From Zhongshania sp. (lineage in GTDB: Bacteria; Pseudomonadota; Gammaproteobacteria; Pseudomonadales; Spongiibacteraceae): DNA of 47,489 bases. The stretch is from positions 1 through 47,489 of the forward strand of contig JAGPVP010000093.1 in the NCBI GenBank assembly GCA_018066965.1, given 5' to 3'. The notes beneath the pieces are model-generated. The model worked only from the letters and a program-made list of their open reading frames with translations, was not told where the DNA came from and searched no databases. A program made the translations under genes and the position numbers. Shown here one piece after another: positions 16,438-27,115 of the stretch. Positions within the stretch are counted from its first letter, which is position 1, and each line of letters begins with the position of its first letter.

Positions 16438-17439
16438 ATGCGCGCTATAACCGTTAACAAACCTGCAACTCTCGACAACCTCGCCGTGACTGACATAGCC
16501 GCCCCCACACCGGGCGCTGGCGAAATACTGGTGCAATGGCGAGCAAGCTCATTGAACTACCATGATTACTTAGTCGCCATTGGTGGTATTCGTGTTGAAG
16601 ATGGCCGCATTCCACTTTCAGACGGTGCGGGGGATGTTATTGCCATTGGCGAAGGCGTTACGCAATGGCAAGTTGGCGACAAAGTCATGTCCGCTTTTTT
16701 CCCCAACTGGGCTGAAGGCGAAGTCAACAAAGCGAAAACGGCTGCCCTACTTGGCGACACAGTAAACGGCTGCGCCGCAGAGCAAACCTGCCTATCTGAA
16801 AATTCCGTTACCGCCATGCCCGACGGCTATAGCTACGCCGAAGCAGCCACCCTGCCCTGCGCCGCATTAACCGCTTGGCGCGCGCTTATCGTCGAAGGCA
16901 ATCTGCAAGCTGGTGATACGGTATTGGTAGAAGGTACTGGAGGAATGTCAGTATTTGCACTACAAATTGCCAAAGCAGCTGGCGCTTACGTTTATGCTAC
17001 CACCTCATCGGACGACAAAATTGATCAGCTCAAAAAGCTCGGTGCAGACACTGTTATCAATTACAAAACCGATCCCAAGTGGGGACCAACAATTAACAAG
17101 CTCTCTGGCGGCGGTGTAGATCACGTATTAGATGTTGGCGGCAGCGCCACCCTAGCCAACTCTATTGATGCAGCCCGTGTCGGCGGCCACATTTCACTCA
17201 TCGGTATTCTTGGCGGTTTCACCGCAGAACTGATGCTGCCAAAAATGTTCGGCAAGCAATTGCGCATGACTGGACTTTCTGTGGGCAGTGTTGAAATGCA
17301 ATATGCCATGGTGAAAGCGATTAACACCTCAGGTCTACGCCCTGTCATTGACCGTAGCTTTAGCCTAGAAGAGCTTGGCGCCGCATTCCACTACCAAGAA
17401 ACCGGCAAGCACTTTGGCAAAATTGTTATTGAGTATTAA
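16438..17439 (+). CDS. Zinc-free MDR oxidoreductase (quinone reductase/NAD(P)H alcohol dehydrogenase-like)
   Basis: The 333-residue protein is a medium-chain dehydrogenase/reductase. The GroES-like N-terminal domain has A-S-S-L-N-Y-H-D-Y in place of the catalytic zinc cysteine, as in quinone oxidoreductases. The Rossmann domain carries V-L-V-E-G-T-G-G-M-S-V and A-Y-V-Y-A-T-T-S-S, an NADPH-type fold. Substrate is unknown; quinones, enals or short alcohols are possible. GTGGAG lies 6 bases before the chosen ATG, while a longer frame from 16387 would begin inside the promoter. Its stop is 3 bases from the stop of the convergent HAD gene. Confidence 0.85.
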   Translation: MRAITVNKPATLDNLAVTDIAAPTPGAGEILVQWRASSLNYHDYLVAIGGIRVEDGRIPLSDGAGDVIAIGEGVTQWQVGDKVMSAFFPNWAEGEVNKAKTAALLGDTVNGCAAEQTCLSENSVTAMPDGYSYAEAATLPCAALTAWRALIVEGNLQAGDTVLVEGTGGMSVFALQIAKAAGAYVYATTSSDDKIDQLKKLGADTVINYKTDPKWGPTINKLSGGGVDHVLDVGGSATLANSIDAARVGGHISLIGILGGFTAELMLPKMFGKQLRMTGLSVGSVEMQYAMVKAINTSGLRPVIDRSFSLEELGAAFHYQETGKHFGKIVIEY

Positions 17440-17442
17440 TAG

Positions 17443-18027
17443 CTAGAGCTTCAGCGCAATAGTTAACTCACCAAAATGGCGGATAGTCATATCCGCCTGA
17501 TCTGCAAAGCTCGCAGTGCCGCTCGGGTCGTATAAGCAGCTTCGCATGCCCGCCGCGGTCGCGGCCTGCAAATCATAAATATAATCCCCCACGTAAATCG
17601 CACTCTCAGGCAACACCGAAAATTTTGCAGCTAAGTTCAGCAAGCCAGTTGGGTCTGGCTTGGCAGGCGCATCTTCGCGGGTGATGACGTCAATGGGTGG
17701 AATAGATAAACGCTGGCGACACACATCAAAGGCCGCACGGGTGTTTCTTGTCACAATGCCGGTGACAATTCCCGCCTCAGCTAGTGTTTCGAGTAATGCC
17801 TGAGCGCCGGGCATCCATGTAGATGATGCGGCGCCGGCCATTTCAAAGTCATGGATGGCGCGCTCAGCTTCGGCGCGCTGCTTCGCGCTGGGTAATTCAG
17901 CTAAATACGCCAATAAATCGACGCCGGCTGGCCACCCCAATTTACTACGAAGTATTTGAAAATTAAGCCCAGAATCAATCAAGGTGCCGTCTAAATCAAA
18001 CAGCACCGCAGTGACATTAGTTAACAC
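17443..18027 (-). CDS. HAD-family hydrolase, phosphoglycolate phosphatase-like
   Basis: The domain begins V-L-F-D-L-D-G-T-L-I-D-S (HAD motif I), followed by an alpha-helical cap, G-I-V-T-R-N-T (motif II), a lysine in A-P-A-K-P-D-P (motif III) and Y-V-G-D-Y-I-Y-D-L-Q-A-A (motif IV). A small phosphate monoester is the likely substrate; it could be a Gph/phosphatase or mutase type. I chose GTG at 18027 (194 residues), 5 bases after the stop of the ABC permease. The frame stays open to 18087, which would overlap that gene by 55 bases. It may be the third gene of the ABC operon. Confidence 0.83.
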   Translation of the reverse strand: MLTNVTAVLFDLDGTLIDSGLNFQILRSKLGWPAGVDLLAYLAELPSAKQRAEAERAIHDFEMAGAASSTWMPGAQALLETLAEAGIVTGIVTRNTRAAFDVCRQRLSIPPIDVITREDAPAKPDPTGLLNLAAKFSVLPESAIYVGDYIYDLQAATAAGMRSCLYDPSGTASFADQADMTIRHFGELTIALKL

Positions 18028-18032
18028 GACAC

Positions 18033-18794
18033 TCAACTTTTTAAACGATAACCGGTGCGGAATATCCATGCGATGCCGAGTAAGCACAACCCCATAAACA
18101 ATAAAATCATCGCCACACTCACCCCCACATTCACGTCGGCTACACCGTAAAAACTCCAGCGGAAGGCGCTAATCAAATACACCACTGGGTTCGCCAAGGT
18201 GATGGTCTGCCACAGTGGCGGCAACATACTAATGGAATAAAAACTGCCGCCCAAAAACGTGAGCGGCGTCACGATGAGCATGGGCACCACCTGTAGTTTC
18301 TCAAATCCGTCAGCCCAAATACCGATAATAAAACCGAACAAACTAAACGTCGCCGCAGTTAACACTAAGAACGCCACCATCCAGAAAGGGTGGGCAACGT
18401 GATAATCCACAAATAAATTCGCGGTCAGTAAAATAATACTGCCGACAATAACCGACTTGGTGGTTGCCGCGCCGACATAGCCCAACAAGATTTCTCGCAT
18501 AGAAATAGGCGCCGACAAAATTTCATAAATGGTGCCATTGTATTTAGGGAAATAAATACCGAAGGAGGCATTGGAAATACTCTCTGTCAGTAGCGCCAAC
18601 ATCACCAAACCGGGAATAATAAATGCTGCATAACTCACACCATCAATTTCGACCATACGCGAACCAATAGCCGAGCCAAATACCACAAAATACAAAGACG
18701 TTGATATTACTGGCGACGCAATACTCTGCATAATCGTGCGCCACGTACGGTGTAATTCAAATTTATAAATGGCCTTAATCGCATGAAAATTCAT
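18033..18794 (-). CDS. ABC-2 type transporter permease
   Basis: The 253-residue protein has six predicted membrane helices and the layout of the YadH/DrrB-like ABC-2 exporters: an N-terminal amphipathic segment ([10 protein letters not shown]), [14 protein letters not shown] at about 27-40, and a C-terminal helix ending in F-R-T-G-Y-R-L-K. It overlaps the ATPase gene by 4 bases (ATGA). Homologues export lipids, polysaccharides or drugs; the substrate cannot be read from sequence. Confidence 0.88.
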   Translation of the reverse strand: MNFHAIKAIYKFELHRTWRTIMQSIASPVISTSLYFVVFGSAIGSRMVEIDGVSYAAFIIPGLVMLALLTESISNASFGIYFPKYNGTIYEILSAPISMREILLGYVGAATTKSVIVGSIILLTANLFVDYHVAHPFWMVAFLVLTAATFSLFGFIIGIWADGFEKLQVVPMLIVTPLTFLGGSFYSISMLPPLWQTITLANPVVYLISAFRWSFYGVADVNVGVSVAMILLFMGLCLLGIAWIFRTGYRLKS

Positions 18795-19741
18795 TCTGCA
18801 GCCTCCGTCTCGGTGGTCGCTCTTTCTGTCACTAAACTCACAAAAATTTCCTCTAGGGAGCGCTGCTTAGAGTGGATATCCTTATAGTCGATACCGTGTT
18901 CATCCAAGCGTCGGAATAAATTGGCAATACCGGTTTGATCGCCCTGTGTGTCAAAGTGGTAAATTAATTCTAGGCCGTCTTCGGTGAGCGACAGTGGGTA
19001 GCTTTGCAATTCTAGCGGTAACTCAAGCAATGGTTTTTGCAATTGGAGACGCAGCTGTTTCTGCCCTAGTTTTTCCATCAGTACGTCTTTTTCTTCTACG
19101 AGAATAAGCTCGCCCCGACTAATCACCCCAATTCGGTCGGCCATTTCTTCAGCTTCTTCAATGTAGTGGGTGGTTAAAATAATGGTCACGCCGCGCTCGC
19201 GAAGACCCCGCACCATTTCCCACATATCGCGGCGCAGCTCAACGTCGACTCCCGCGGTGGGTTCATCAAGAAATAAAATTTCTGGCTCATGGGATAAAGC
19301 CTTGGCGATCATCACCCGTCGCTTCATGCCGCCGGATAATTCCATAATACGAGAATCGCGTTTATCCCACAGTGATAACTGCCGTAAAATTTGCTCGATA
19401 TACGGTTTATTTGGCGGACGCCCGAATAAGCCGCGACTAAAATTTACTGTTGAAATCACGCTTTCAAAACCATCGGTACACAGCTCCTGCGGCACCAAAC
19501 CGATCTTGCTGCGCGCTGCGCGAAAATCCCGAATGATGTCGTGACCATCCGCCGTAATCACCCCCGAACTCGGATTCACAATGCCACAAATAATGCTGAT
19601 CATGGTGGTTTTGCCAGCGCCGTTGGGGCCTAACAGCGCAAAGATTTCACCGCGCCGAATATCCAAAGAAACGTCGCGTAGCGCCTGAAATCCGGAATCG
19701 TAAACTTTGCTTAAATTTTGAACGCTGATAATAGCTGACAC
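18791..19741 (-). CDS. ABC transporter ATP-binding protein
   Basis: The 316-residue ATPase of the adjacent ABC-2 permease has Walker [11 protein letters not shown]-loop V-P-Q-E-L, signature L-S-G-G-M-K-R-R, Walker [13 protein letters not shown] and switch histidine T-T-H-Y, then a ~75-residue C-terminal domain as in YadG/CcmA-type exporters. The start is GTG at 19741, 5 bases after GAGAGG. A GTG two codons upstream touches the Shine-Dalgarno and is unlikely. Confidence 0.92.
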   Translation of the reverse strand: MSAIISVQNLSKVYDSGFQALRDVSLDIRRGEIFALLGPNGAGKTTMISIICGIVNPSSGVITADGHDIIRDFRAARSKIGLVPQELCTDGFESVISTVNFSRGLFGRPPNKPYIEQILRQLSLWDKRDSRIMELSGGMKRRVMIAKALSHEPEILFLDEPTAGVDVELRRDMWEMVRGLRERGVTIILTTHYIEEAEEMADRIGVISRGELILVEEKDVLMEKLGQKQLRLQLQKPLLELPLELQSYPLSLTEDGLELIYHFDTQGDQTGIANLFRRLDEHGIDYKDIHSKQRSLEEIFVSLVTERATTETEAAE

Positions 19742-19790
19742 GAACACCTCTCACTGACAGCGGTAAGATGGAAAACCGCAATTGAAATAA

Positions 19791-19812
19791 ATCGCCAAAG
19801 AGTGTCGGCGAT
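19791..19812 (-). terminator. Weak terminator-like hairpin after the tetR gene
   Basis: On the minus strand a 6-bp stem (ATCGCC / GGCGAT) is followed by TTATTTC. It lies between the tetR stop and the ABC operon and could end the tetR transcript, but the stem is short. Confidence 0.3.
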
Positions 19813-19886
19813 GTACGTAGGCTTGGCAAGTGCCAGCACGGTAAAACTAAGAGGACAAATAAAACGAGGGGCAAACGCGTTACTTG

Positions 19887-20525
19887 CTACGCTGGCAGAT
19901 ACAACTGCTGCCAAAACATCTTCGCTGCGGTATCACTCATGACATTAATCGCGCTTACGTCGAGGTAAATACCATCAATCAATAAGCGGCTCATGCCATG
20001 TAGGGTAGACCAGCTCACCTGCGCAAAACGCAGCGCGTCGATATTGCTATTGTTAATAGATTGCTGCCACGCTCGAATCTGTTCGATATACACTTTAAAA
20101 GCATCGTGAGCCTCAATTTTAAGCGAATCGCTTAGCTGCTGAGACTTCCACAGACGCGCGCCAAACATCAACTCATAATATTCTGCATTGTCGATTGAGA
20201 ATTGCACATAACGACGCACAAACACCCGCACTGACGCTTCGCTAATTTCCGCCCCTTTCACATAGGGCGGCGTGCGCACAACCTCACGTAAACGGCGAAA
20301 GCCCTCCTCCGCAACACCGCACAACAATGCCTGCTTGTCCGTGAAATGATGATATGGCGCGGTGCGAGATACACCCAGATTTTGCGCTAACTTGCGCATC
20401 GACAGCCCCGCCTCCCCCTCTTCTTTTAATAAGCGAGCAGCCTCGTCCAAAATTTGACGGCGTAAATCACCGTGATGATAAGGCTTATCACTCGACTGGC
20501 AGGGTTCGGGGGAAGTATTTGTCAT
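19887..20525 (-). CDS. TetR/AcrR-family transcriptional regulator
   Basis: The 212-residue protein has the TetR N-terminal helix-turn-helix: I-L-D-E-A-A-R-L-L near 27, then L-S-M-R-K-L-A-Q-N-L-G-V-S-R-T-A-P-Y-H-H-F at about 40-60. The ligand domain ends in a W-S-T-L-H-G motif, as in the WHG-type C-terminal domain subfamily. It is divergent from the FadH-like reductase, and two operator-like repeats lie between them, so local repression of that gene, and of itself, is the simplest model. The ligand is unknown; an acyl-CoA or enone is plausible. Confidence 0.9.
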   Translation of the reverse strand: MTNTSPEPCQSSDKPYHHGDLRRQILDEAARLLKEEGEAGLSMRKLAQNLGVSRTAPYHHFTDKQALLCGVAEEGFRRLREVVRTPPYVKGAEISEASVRVFVRRYVQFSIDNAEYYELMFGARLWKSQQLSDSLKIEAHDAFKVYIEQIRAWQQSINNSNIDALRFAQVSWSTLHGMSRLLIDGIYLDVSAINVMSDTAAKMFWQQLYLPA

Positions 20526-20546
20526 GATGACAATTTACCAAGCAAT

Positions 20547-20597
20547 CTTGACACTGTCTATATTGATCGGTAATCTCAGCAAACTTGACACCGTCTA
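20547..20597. promoter_or_regulatory. Paired operator-like repeats between tetR and fadH
   Basis: Two 14-bp direct copies, CTTGACACTGTCTA (20547-20560) and CTTGACACCGTCTA (20584-20597), differ at one base and start 37 bases apart. Each is itself a partial palindrome (GACA-C-TGTC), as in TetR-family operators. The first contains a consensus -35 (TTGACA 20548-20553), 17 bases before TAATCT (20571-20576), so a bound repressor would cover the -35 and the start region of the rightward promoter. Confidence 0.6.
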
Positions 20598-20610
20598 GTT
20601 ACGATTTTGA

Positions 20611-22689
<2,079 letters not shown>

Positions 22690-22699
22690 CGATATAAAA

Positions 22700-22729
22700 T
22701 TGCGGGGCTTGGCATCTGCCGCCCCGCAA
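22700..22729 (+). terminator. Hairpin after fadH
   Basis: A 9-bp stem TTGCGGGGC / GCCCCGCAA encloses a second small stem (GGC / GCC), starting 11 bases past the fadH stop. No T-tract follows on the plus strand, so it may act as a weak or Rho-assisted terminator or a 3'-end stabiliser. Confidence 0.5.
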
Positions 22730-22783
22730 ATACCGTAAAGCACAGGTGTCTCCCAAGAAAAGCCATTATTGCTTTACGCCACT

Positions 22784-23884
22784 ATGATTCATCGCTCTGC
22801 ATATTTATCTACACGCCGCCGACCATCCCTCGGCCTGCTCATCGTTTTCTGTGCGCTTATATACATCGCGGCCTGCAGCAGCCAGCCCTCAAACGACAAT
22901 AATGCCAACGCCACTAACGTCAGTGATCACTACGACGGCAAGCAATTTTATAATCCCTACTGGCCGAACTTTGACAAAAGTATTTGGGATATTATTCGGC
23001 TACGTTACTTTTCAGACTTAGTCATTGCCGATAACGCCGCCAACACTCACCGTGTTCCGCTCGTCAATCACATCGCCGACCTTCGCTCTGCAGATCCCGA
23101 GGTATTTCAGCTAACCTGGCTTGGTCACGCCAGTTTTTTAATTCAGTATCGCGGCATCGCTATTCTTACCGACCCCATATTATCGTCACGCGCTTCACCG
23201 CTGCCCTTTGCTGGTTACCCGCGCTTAGTCGCCATGCCAGTTGGCATACCTGATTTACCCGCCATAGATTACGTCGTTATCTCTCATAATCACTACGATC
23301 ACCTCGATATCAACACCATCAAAGCGCTAGGGCATTCACCCCAATACTTAGTGCCCGCGAAACTCGGAAAGTGGTTTACCGACTTGGGCATTCCGCCTGA
23401 TCGCGTTCACGAATTGGATTGGTGGGAAAACCGCAACGATGGCAACATCACCGCCACCGCTACGCCATCACAACATTGGTCTGGGCGAGGTGTATTCGAC
23501 CGCTTTGACACCTTGTGGGCATCGTGGCATGTGCAAATTGCCGACAAAAGTTTTTGGTTTGCTGGCGACACGGGGTATAACCCGCATCAATTTATTGAGA
23601 TTGGCGAGCGCTTCGGCGGTGTTGATTTAGCACTTATTCCTATTGGCGCCTACCACCCCCGCAGCTTTCTTAAAGAACAGCACGTAGACCCTGAGCAAGC
23701 AATTCAAATCCACAAAGATGTGCGTGCTAAACAGAGTATTGGCATGCACTGGGGAACATTTCAACTAAGCGCCGAAGCGATAGACGAGCCAGCACAGCTC
23801 ATTGATCAAGCTCGCCGTGAAGGCAAAATTAGCAAGGGCGAATTCACCACCATCGCAATAGGTGAAACGCGCCAGCTTCCGTAA
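22784..23884 (+). CDS. MBL-fold hydrolase lipoprotein, NAPE-PLD/UlaG-like
   Basis: The N-terminus has arginines, a hydrophobic helix and a lipobox I-A-A-C-S-S, so the protein is probably lipidated. The metallo-beta-lactamase domain shows L-T-W-L-G-H-A-S, the metal motif S-H-N-H-Y-D-H-L-D, W-F-A-G-D-T-G-Y and G-M-H-W-G-T-F. That order, with the preceding F-x-N-P-Y-W-P segment, is like N-acylphosphatidylethanolamine phospholipase D and its bacterial relatives, suggesting a membrane phospholipid or related phosphodiester as substrate. That substrate is inference. The frame is open to TTG at 22769; I prefer the ATG at 22784, though neither has a good Shine-Dalgarno. Confidence 0.82.
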   Translation: MIHRSAYLSTRRRPSLGLLIVFCALIYIAACSSQPSNDNNANATNVSDHYDGKQFYNPYWPNFDKSIWDIIRLRYFSDLVIADNAANTHRVPLVNHIADLRSADPEVFQLTWLGHASFLIQYRGIAILTDPILSSRASPLPFAGYPRLVAMPVGIPDLPAIDYVVISHNHYDHLDINTIKALGHSPQYLVPAKLGKWFTDLGIPPDRVHELDWWENRNDGNITATATPSQHWSGRGVFDRFDTLWASWHVQIADKSFWFAGDTGYNPHQFIEIGERFGGVDLALIPIGAYHPRSFLKEQHVDPEQAIQIHKDVRAKQSIGMHWGTFQLSAEAIDEPAQLIDQARREGKISKGEFTTIAIGETRQLP

Positions 23885-24053
23885 TACTCCGGTCGTAAGT
23901 GTAGCGAAAGAATTTAGCAATACGGACAAGCCACTGCCGCTAAGGGGAACAAAAGTCGATGCCATAGCCTCCAAGCTTCTGCAACGCGATACAATGCTTA
24001 CCATATTCTTCGAGTCCGATACCCCAAACCACCATTCTACAAAAAGGACATGC

Positions 24054-24992
24054 ATGTCGTATTTCCATCGCCACTATTTACGCATGGTTCTGCTTGCCCT
24101 GTTACTGCCATTTTCTTTGATTTCTGTAGCGGCAGACTCAGACACTCAGACCCGTCAACGTATTGCGGTGCATAGCACGTGGCTTACAGAAATGAGCGGC
24201 ATTGCAGCCAGCAATGTGCATGAAAATCACTTTTGGGCACACAATGACAGCGGCGATAGAGGACGCCTTTTTTCCTTCGACAGTAATGGCAAAATGCTGA
24301 CCGAACTACGAATTGACGGCAGCAGCGCATTTGACTGGGAAGATATGAGCAGCTTCAAAGACCACCGCGGCGCGTATTTATTAGTCGGCGACATCGGCGA
24401 CAATATGATGCTACGGCCTTTCGCCGATGTGTATTTAGTACGCGAGCCTGAGGATGTTAGCACCCCGATCATTCATACCAAGATCCACCGTCATTATTCC
24501 TTGATATACGAGGACGGCCCCCATGACGCAGAGGCTATCGCCGTCGATGCAGCCGAACGCTTCGTCTACATTCTTACCAAACGCGATAGCCACCCGCGCT
24601 TATACCGATTCTCCCTTGACGCCATTGCAGACAAAGCCATACCACTTAATTATTTGGGTGAAATCCGCAGTATTCCGAGTGTTGAACAACACCGTGCACA
24701 ACGCCAAGGCGGCATTAGCGGCGGCTCACCTACCGCAATGGAATTTAGCCCCGCTGGCGATATCGCCATGATCGTCACCTTGCGCAATACCTACTTTTTT
24801 AAACGCGAGCAAAATCAAAGCTGGCTGCAAGCACTAAACAAAACGCCGTTTGCACGCACACCAAATCGCATGCGCCAAGTAGAGTCCGGCACATTTACAC
24901 CTGATGGCAAAAAAGTACTAGTCGGTTCAGAAGGTCAGCCTGCGATACTAGAATTTACGGACACGCCTGCTTATCCCAAAAGCAAAAAATAA
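24054..24992 (+). CDS. Exported protein of unknown function, beta-propeller-like
   Basis: The frame is open from 23862, but AAGGA five bases before the ATG at 24054, and the signal peptide that begins there (R-M-V-L-L-A-L-L-L-P-F-S then V-A-A-D), fix the start. The mature part has M-S-G-I-A-A-S, H-N-D-S-G-D, D-W-E-D-M-S-S-F, V-G-D-I-G-D-N, H-D-A-E-A-I-A-V-D and M-E-F-S-P-A-G-D, spaced like the blades of a six- to seven-bladed propeller. Acidic D-I-G-D-N and H-N-D-S-G-D motifs suggest metal binding. I know related uncharacterised exported proteins with this pattern, but no proven function. Confidence 0.75.
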   Translation: MSYFHRHYLRMVLLALLLPFSLISVAADSDTQTRQRIAVHSTWLTEMSGIAASNVHENHFWAHNDSGDRGRLFSFDSNGKMLTELRIDGSSAFDWEDMSSFKDHRGAYLLVGDIGDNMMLRPFADVYLVREPEDVSTPIIHTKIHRHYSLIYEDGPHDAEAIAVDAAERFVYILTKRDSHPRLYRFSLDAIADKAIPLNYLGEIRSIPSVEQHRAQRQGGISGGSPTAMEFSPAGDIAMIVTLRNTYFFKREQNQSWLQALNKTPFARTPNRMRQVESGTFTPDGKKVLVGSEGQPAILEFTDTPAYPKSKK

Positions 24993-25019
24993 TGCCAGCG
25001 CGATTTAGCACGCTGGCAT
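24992..25019. terminator. Terminator between convergent genes at 25.0 kb
   Basis: A perfect 9-bp stem ATGCCAGCG / CGCTGGCAT lies between convergent genes. On the minus strand it is followed by TTATTTTTT, making a good intrinsic terminator for the MAPEG gene. It can also stop the rightward transcript weakly. Confidence 0.7.
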
Positions 25020-25025
25020 ATAAGG

Positions 25026-25421
25026 CTACCCCGCGATGGCAGGTGTTATGCAGAACAAGGTCAAAATCACCGCAATACCGGCAAACCACACCAAGCTTCG
25101 CAGGGTGGCCCAGTTTTGTAGATAGCAAACGGTAAAGAGCACTCGAATACCGATATACCCCATCGCCAGCATGTTGACACAGTCCTGCGCAGCGCCACCA
25201 AATTGGGCAATAATCACCGCCGCCGCAAACAATGGAAAACCTTCATAGCCATTTTGCATCGTCGCAACAGCTCGCGCTCGACGACCCTCTAAGCGCGCCA
25301 TCCACTCACGGGGATGGTTATTATCAAAAGCGCCTATCTCGGTTTTCCCCAGTTTAGCGATTAGCGCCGTTAAACCGGGCATAAGACCTGCAACAAAAAT
25401 ACACCAAAACGCGATACTCAT
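25026..25421 (-). CDS. MAPEG-family membrane protein
   Basis: The 131-residue protein has four predicted helices and the MAPEG signature region: W-M-A-R-L-E-G-R-R-A-R-A-V-A-T-M-Q-N at about residues 40-57, N-x-F-E/GFPLFAAAV-like text, and a late Y-I-G-I-R-V-L-F-T segment. Bacterial MAPEG proteins are membrane glutathione transferase/peroxidase relatives, mostly without known substrates. It is followed on its strand by a strong terminator, so it is a single-gene unit. Confidence 0.85.
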   Translation of the reverse strand: MSIAFWCIFVAGLMPGLTALIAKLGKTEIGAFDNNHPREWMARLEGRRARAVATMQNGYEGFPLFAAAVIIAQFGGAAQDCVNMLAMGYIGIRVLFTVCYLQNWATLRSLVWFAGIAVILTLFCITPAIAG

Positions 25422-25510
25422 AATTCTTCCCCTCGTTTTTATTTATTAAGTTTATTATTTATTACCACCACACAATGGTCGCGTTATCAGTTAACAAAAA
25501 CGCCCCCAAT

Positions 25511-25540
25511 AAAACCGCCGCAACACATTCTTTTGCGGCG
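25511..25540 (-). terminator. Intrinsic terminator after the acyltransferase gene
   Basis: On the minus strand, CGCCGCAA (25540-25533) pairs with TTGCGGCG (25523-25516) and is followed by GTTTTATT. Stem and T-rich tail make a standard Rho-independent terminator for the gene ending at 25550. Confidence 0.75.
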
Positions 25541-25549
25541 TATTATTCG

Positions 25550-26272
25550 TCAATCGGTATTATTTGGTTTAATCAGCGCTCTCAACCAATTTAAAAAGCC
25601 ATTTTGCTGAAGCACCATTTTATCTACGCCATCAAAAAACGTCGCCAGCTGTTCTGGTTTTGCAAAGTAATCTGCACGGGTTTTCATCGGCATGTCTGGA
25701 TCAAGATTTTTAACAATAACTGCGGGATTCCCTGCGACAATCACATTCGCAGGCACATCTTTGCTGACGACCGCGCAGGCGGCAACCACGCTATTCTCGC
25801 CAATCGACACGCCCTTCAAAATAGTACAGCGATCACCTAACCAGACGTTATTTGCTATGTGCACGGGTGTAAGCGTTTCACTACGCCGACTGCGATCATA
25901 AAGATCATGCCAATCGCTATCGGTGATATAAACGCCGTTTGCCATCATCACACTGTCGCCAATAATAATTTCATTGGCGGCAGATATGCGCGTGCCAGGA
26001 CTGATCAATACATAGTCGCCAATTTTAATGCGACCACTTTTTTCATCAGCACCCCACACACCTATTTTGACGCGATTATCAGGCTCGCCAATTACCGTTG
26101 CGCACTGACCAATCTCGATATTTGGCCCCGAAATGGAGATATACCAAGGCTTCATAAAAGTGGGATAATCGCCGAGGTAGTCGCAAGCCGGCTTCAAAAA
26201 ACGCTGCGTGTACCAACTACGGAAACGCAAATAATTCTTTTTAACCCAATAGGGTCTTCTGTCCTGCCGCAT
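25550..26272 (-). CDS. Hexapeptide-repeat acyltransferase
   Basis: The 240-residue protein has the left-handed beta-helix of LbH acyltransferases. Imperfect [LIV]-G-x4 repeats run from about residue 55 to 185, including V-W-L-G-D-R-C-T-I-L-K-G-V-S-I-G-E-N-S-V. The catalytic-type histidine is in D-S-D-W-H-D, and the repeats close with V-A-G-N-P-A. It resembles maltose/galactoside and WbbJ-type O-acetyltransferases, so an acetyl-CoA-dependent transfer to a sugar or polysaccharide is likely. The N-terminus is rich in Arg and Tyr with no signal. It is a single-gene unit with no glycan cluster nearby. Confidence 0.85.
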   Translation of the reverse strand: MRQDRRPYWVKKNYLRFRSWYTQRFLKPACDYLGDYPTFMKPWYISISGPNIEIGQCATVIGEPDNRVKIGVWGADEKSGRIKIGDYVLISPGTRISAANEIIIGDSVMMANGVYITDSDWHDLYDRSRRSETLTPVHIANNVWLGDRCTILKGVSIGENSVVAACAVVSKDVPANVIVAGNPAVIVKNLDPDMPMKTRADYFAKPEQLATFFDGVDKMVLQQNGFLNWLRALIKPNNTD

Positions 26273-26350
26273 TAGCTATCCATAATTATTATGATGCGCT
26301 AGTGTCGCAAGGTGCGACTCGCAGGGCAATCGATACAATATTACCAATTC

Positions 26351-27037
26351 ATGAAGAAACGCAGCGACAACATACCCCCGCGAGAAGTGACAAGTAATCA
26401 GAGTGGCATTCACCCGAATTTAGCAGCAACGGTGACCAAGCATCTGCGCCACCATTTTCAGAAGCCTTATGCCCAGCATAATGTAGATGCCTTCAACACT
26501 GCCTGCGCGTGGCTGGCTCAACGGTCAAAGCCAATCATTCTCGATTCCTTTTGCGGCACGGGTGAGAGTAGCCGCCAACTAGCACGCCAATTCCCCAATA
26601 GCGTCATCATTGGCGTAGATAAGTCCGCAGCACGGCTGCAACGCCACCAAGTAAATCAAGAACACCCACTAGATAACTATTTGCTAGTGCGCGCCGATGT
26701 GGACGACTTCTGGCGACTTGCCGCTGAAGCTAATTGGCAGCTACAACAGCATTTTTTACTCTACCCAAACCCTTGGCCGAAAAGTGCACAGCTACAATAC
26801 CGCGCCCATGGTTCTGCGGTTTTTCCGGCGCTATTGCGACTCGGCGGCGACCTTACGCTGCGCAGTAACTGGAAGCTTTATGTTGAGGAGTTTGCCTGCG
26901 CGCTGACCATTGCCGGGAATACGGCTGAGACCACAAGCTATGTACCAACGGAGACCATCACCGCTTTTGAACGTAAATACCACCTCGCCGGCCAACCTCT
27001 GTGGGAATGTAAGTGCACGCTAAAGCCTGCAATTTAA
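26351..27037 (+). CDS. TrmB-like SAM-dependent methyltransferase with altered substrate site
   Basis: The 228-residue protein has a class I methyltransferase fold: motif I L-D-S-F-C-G-T-G-E-S-S, acidic motif I-I-G-V-D-K-S, then Y-P-N-P-W-P-K-S and a C-terminal T-A-F-E-R-K-Y-H-L-A-G-Q, all as in tRNA (guanine-46-N7)-methyltransferase TrmB. However, the basic H-K-R-R motif after the PWPK is replaced by A-Q-L-Q-Y-R, and the family's T-D-x-x-x-Y reads S-N-W-K-L-Y. It may therefore be a paralogue with a different substrate. I chose ATG 26351; a GTG at 26312 would add 13 residues. Confidence 0.8.
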   Translation: MKKRSDNIPPREVTSNQSGIHPNLAATVTKHLRHHFQKPYAQHNVDAFNTACAWLAQRSKPIILDSFCGTGESSRQLARQFPNSVIIGVDKSAARLQRHQVNQEHPLDNYLLVRADVDDFWRLAAEANWQLQQHFLLYPNPWPKSAQLQYRAHGSAVFPALLRLGGDLTLRSNWKLYVEEFACALTIAGNTAETTSYVPTETITAFERKYHLAGQPLWECKCTLKPAI

Positions 27038-27115
27038 ACCCGCACCGCCGCCCCCTGTTATCTAGCCCGCTGGCAGCGTTATACTAGGCTTACATTTACC
27101 AATACTGTATTCACA

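Noticed and set aside
23862..24053. N-terminal extension of the 24054 gene overlapping the MBL gene
   Set aside because: A good Shine-Dalgarno and a signal peptide start at 24054; the upstream part has no domain features and overlaps the previous gene.
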